DNA from: G020353355 sp050116155
Lineage (GTDB): Bacteria; Desulfobacterota; Desulfobacteria; Desulfobacterales; JAHEIW01
DNA: 15,061 nucleotides
NCBI GenBank assembly: GCA_050116155.1
Contig: JASFPE010000075.1
Coordinates: 1 to 15,061 of the forward strand
Reading direction: 5' to 3'
Shown here: positions 13,824 through 15,061 of the stretch, piece by piece
Layout: every line of letters begins with the position of its first letter
Position numbering within the stretch: position 1 is the first letter of the stretch
Translations under genes and position numbers: made by a program
The notes under the pieces: model-generated
Told to the model about the DNA's origin: nothing
Database searches by the model: none
What the model saw: only the letters and a program-made list of their open reading frames with translations

Positions 13824-13975
13824 ATTGAATATTGTCGATTGAAGATTGAATAATTAAGGAATTCTATCAATTATAATAAAACGATCATAGATTGACGGAA
13901 CGACACGATACGCAAGCGCTTGCGCTGCGTGAATGACATCCATAAATATTCAATATTCAATTTTCAATATTCAAT
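13824..13975. repeat. Heptamer inverted repeat F (ATTGAAT x4 / ATTCAAT x4)
   Basis: Left block 13824-13851 is four in-phase 7-mers (ATTGAAT, ATTGTCG, ATTGAAG, ATTGAAT). Right block 13948-13975 is ATTCAAT, ATTCAAT, TTTCAAT, ATTCAAT, the reverse complement at 24 of 28 positions. The loop is 96 nt. Confidence 0.85.
13911..13924. repeat. 14-bp perfect palindrome CGCAAGCGCTTGCG
   Basis: Perfectly symmetric and GC-rich within an AT-rich gap, near the middle of repeat F's loop. An imperfect extension outward (CACG...CGTG) makes a larger hairpin possible. Confidence 0.8.
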
Positions 13976-14141
13976 ACCATTTAGTCCTTTACATCCTTTA
14001 AATAGTGATTAAACTCGTCCCTAATTAGCCAAAATGTACCGGTTTCCGATTTTCAAGTGATATCTAACTATCGTCATTTTTTATAAAAAACTTTAATAAG
14101 GTTAAAAATAGACGATATTATAAGAAAATTAAAGAAAAAAC

Positions 14142-14169
14142 TTGATAAATTAAAATATTTTATTATAAT
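14142..14169 (+). promoter_or_regulatory. Possible promoter of the tRNA cluster
   Basis: TTGATA (14142-14147), 16-bp spacer, perfect TATAAT (14164-14169), about 120 bp before tRNA-Thr(UGU). The region is so A/T-rich that chance matches are likely. A TATACAAT sequence at 14261-14268 closer to the tRNA lacks a good -35 box. Confidence 0.35.
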
Positions 14170-14292
14170 CATCGATAATCGAGGTTGCGGATTCTATTAT
14201 TAATCGCTAATAATTACTGTTTAAAAACTCGCCATCCCGGGGTTAGTGATAACAATCAATTATACAATTAATTTAAATGTTTAAGTTGTCTG

Positions 14293-14368
14293 GCCAGCGT
14301 AGCTCAGCTGGTAGAGCAACTGATTTGTAATCAGTGGGCCGGGGGTTCGAGTCCCTCCGCTGGCTCCA
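14293..14368 (+). tRNA. tRNA-Thr (anticodon UGU)
   Basis: 76 nt with encoded CCA. Acceptor GCCAGCG/CGCTGGC, D arm AGCTCAGCTGGTAGAGC, anticodon stem ACTGA/TCAGT with TGT at 14326-14328, and T loop GGTTCGAGTCC. First of the four-tRNA cluster; equivalent in position to E. coli thrU. Confidence 0.97.
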
Positions 14369-14398
14369 TGCTCATTTTTAATAACTTTGACCTGCCTC

Positions 14399-14480
14399 GG
14401 TGCAACTGTATTAATAAACTAATTATCTTCGACGTTTACCCCGGAAATGTCAATTGTTAATACAGGTGTTGTTCCGCACC
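14399..14480 (+). repeat. Inverted repeat in the tRNA-Thr to tRNA-Tyr spacer
   Basis: CTGTATTAA (14406-14414) pairs perfectly with TTAATACAG (14457-14465), and GGTGC (14399-14403) with GCACC (14476-14480) across an asymmetric internal loop. It could be a processing structure in the tRNA precursor. Confidence 0.5.
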
Positions 14481-14558
14481 AGGTCTTGTTCAGGGGATTG
14501 CAGGATGTTTGATCATTTTGAAAGGGGTATTCCTCAATCCATATAACAACATATAACT

Positions 14559-14643
14559 GGTGGGGTTCCCGAGTGGTCAAAGGGAACAGACTGTAAATCT
14601 GTCGGCGAAGCCTTCGGAGGTTCGAATCCTCCCCCCACCACCA
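14559..14643 (+). tRNA. tRNA-Tyr (anticodon GUA)
   Basis: 85 nt with encoded CCA and the long variable arm of bacterial tRNA-Tyr. Acceptor GGTGGGG/CCCCACC, anticodon stem ACAGA/TCTGT with GTA at 14593-14595, and T arm GGAGGTTCGAATCCTCC. Equivalent in position to E. coli tyrU. Confidence 0.97.
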
Positions 14644-14797
14644 ACCGAAACTGAGTCACATGTAGGAGATTTCGCAGTCAAGTACGCGATCGCCAAAGAC
14701 TACATGACTTCCAGCACATGTGTCACAACACGCTGAAGGATACTTTTTGTGTCTATTTTTGTGACTTGGGTCGGGGGAAAGGTCGGGAACAACTTTG

Positions 14798-14873
<76 letters not shown>

Positions 14874-14934
14874 TATGCCATATTATTTTGTAAAAAATAA
14901 TAAGCAATGAGAGCAAGCAAGTCCAAAGCAAAAC

Positions 14935-15011
14935 GCCCACGTAGCTCAGTCGGTAGAGCGCTTCCTTGGTAAGGAAGAGGTTCACCGGTTCGATTCCGGT
15001 CGTGGGCTCCA
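14935..15011 (+). tRNA. tRNA-Thr (anticodon GGU)
   Basis: 77 nt with encoded CCA. Acceptor GCCCACG/CGTGGGC, anticodon stem CTTCC/GGAAG with GGT at 14968-14970, and T arm CCGGTTCGATTCCGG. Equivalent in position to E. coli thrT, which is followed by tufB. Confidence 0.97.
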
Positions 15012-15017
15012 TCTTTA

Positions 15018-15045
15018 ATTGACGATTGCCAATTGCCAATTGTAG
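15018..15045. repeat. Heptamer tandem block G (ATTGCCA-like x4)
   Basis: Four in-phase 7-mers: ATTGACG, ATTGCCA, ATTGCCA, ATTGTAG, starting 7 bp after the last tRNA. A complementary partner, if any, lies beyond the window. Confidence 0.8.
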
Positions 15046-15061
15046 ATCCGTGTAATGATCG

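Larger units (their letters stand above)
13613..14292. other. 680-bp AT-rich gap without a gene
   Basis: Between the MltD-like gene and the first tRNA I find no supported coding sequence. It holds the MltD-side promoter candidate, the inverted heptamer repeat F, a 14-bp GC-rich palindrome inside that repeat's loop, and a strongly A/T-rich stretch (about 14080-14220) with a promoter-like sequence facing the tRNAs. Confidence 0.7.

Noticed and set aside
14654..14726. Inverted CATGTAG/CTACATG and CACATGT/ACATGTG in the tRNA-Tyr to tRNA-Gly spacer
   Set aside because: Short competing pairings with bulges; a structure is possible but the support is weaker than for the first spacer.

Overview
The window reads as chromosomal DNA of a Gram-negative bacterium, most likely a member of the Desulfobacterota (Desulfobacterales-like). 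The evidence is a PxxKW-type cysteine-rich small protein (a family I associate with that phylum), a Kdo/LPS-pathway isomerase, a lipoprotein lytic transglycosylase, an LpoA-like periplasmic protein, and a 6-phosphofructokinase of the non-E. coli, G/K active-site type. This taxonomic call is an inference from family recognition. No phage, integrase, transposase, rRNA or CRISPR array was seen.

Layout. 1-1326 (+): 3' part of a TPR plus periplasmic-binding-fold protein resembling penicillin-binding-protein activators, cut by the window edge. 1443-3873 (-): kdsD then pfk. 4129-4407 (+): PxxKW protein with its own strong promoter, a structured leader and an intrinsic terminator. 4479-6532 (-): truA followed by a class Ic aminotransferase. 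6662-8736 (+): argJ, then an RluB/RsuA-type pseudouridine synthase, followed by a remnant holding only the C-terminal part of a radical SAM protein (8766-9089). 9178-10453 (-): a DMT-family permease followed by a CxxC protein of the carboxymuconolactone decarboxylase/AhpD superfamily. 10708-11469 (-): SDR oxidoreductase. 11753-13612 (-): MltD-like lytic transglycosylase with LysM repeats. 13613-14292 is a long AT-rich gap without genes. 14293-15011 (+) holds four tRNA genes, Thr(UGU)-Tyr(GUA)-Gly(UCC)-Thr(GGU). This is the order that precedes tufB in E. coli, so an EF-Tu gene is expected just beyond the right edge.

Functionally the window is mostly housekeeping: cell envelope (LpoA-like, KdsD, MltD), RNA modification (TruA, RluB-type), arginine synthesis (ArgJ), glycolysis (PFK), amino-acid transamination and translation (tRNAs). 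The permease/CMD pair and the SDR gene are the more accessory part.

The most unusual signal is not a gene. Six intergenic gaps carry short tandem repeats. In five of the six the unit is exactly 7 bp, usually four units (28 bp) per block; in the gap at 11519-11678 it is about 8 bp. The unit sequence differs from gap to gap, yet in four gaps a second block is the reverse complement of the first, giving locus-specific long inverted repeats (1341-1433, 7917-8019, 11519-11678, 13824-13975). Further blocks without a visible partner lie at 7851-7906, 10608-10635, 10647-10674 and 15018-15045. I know of no named family with this architecture; the nearest analogy I know is the heptanucleotide STRR repeats of heterocystous cyanobacteria.
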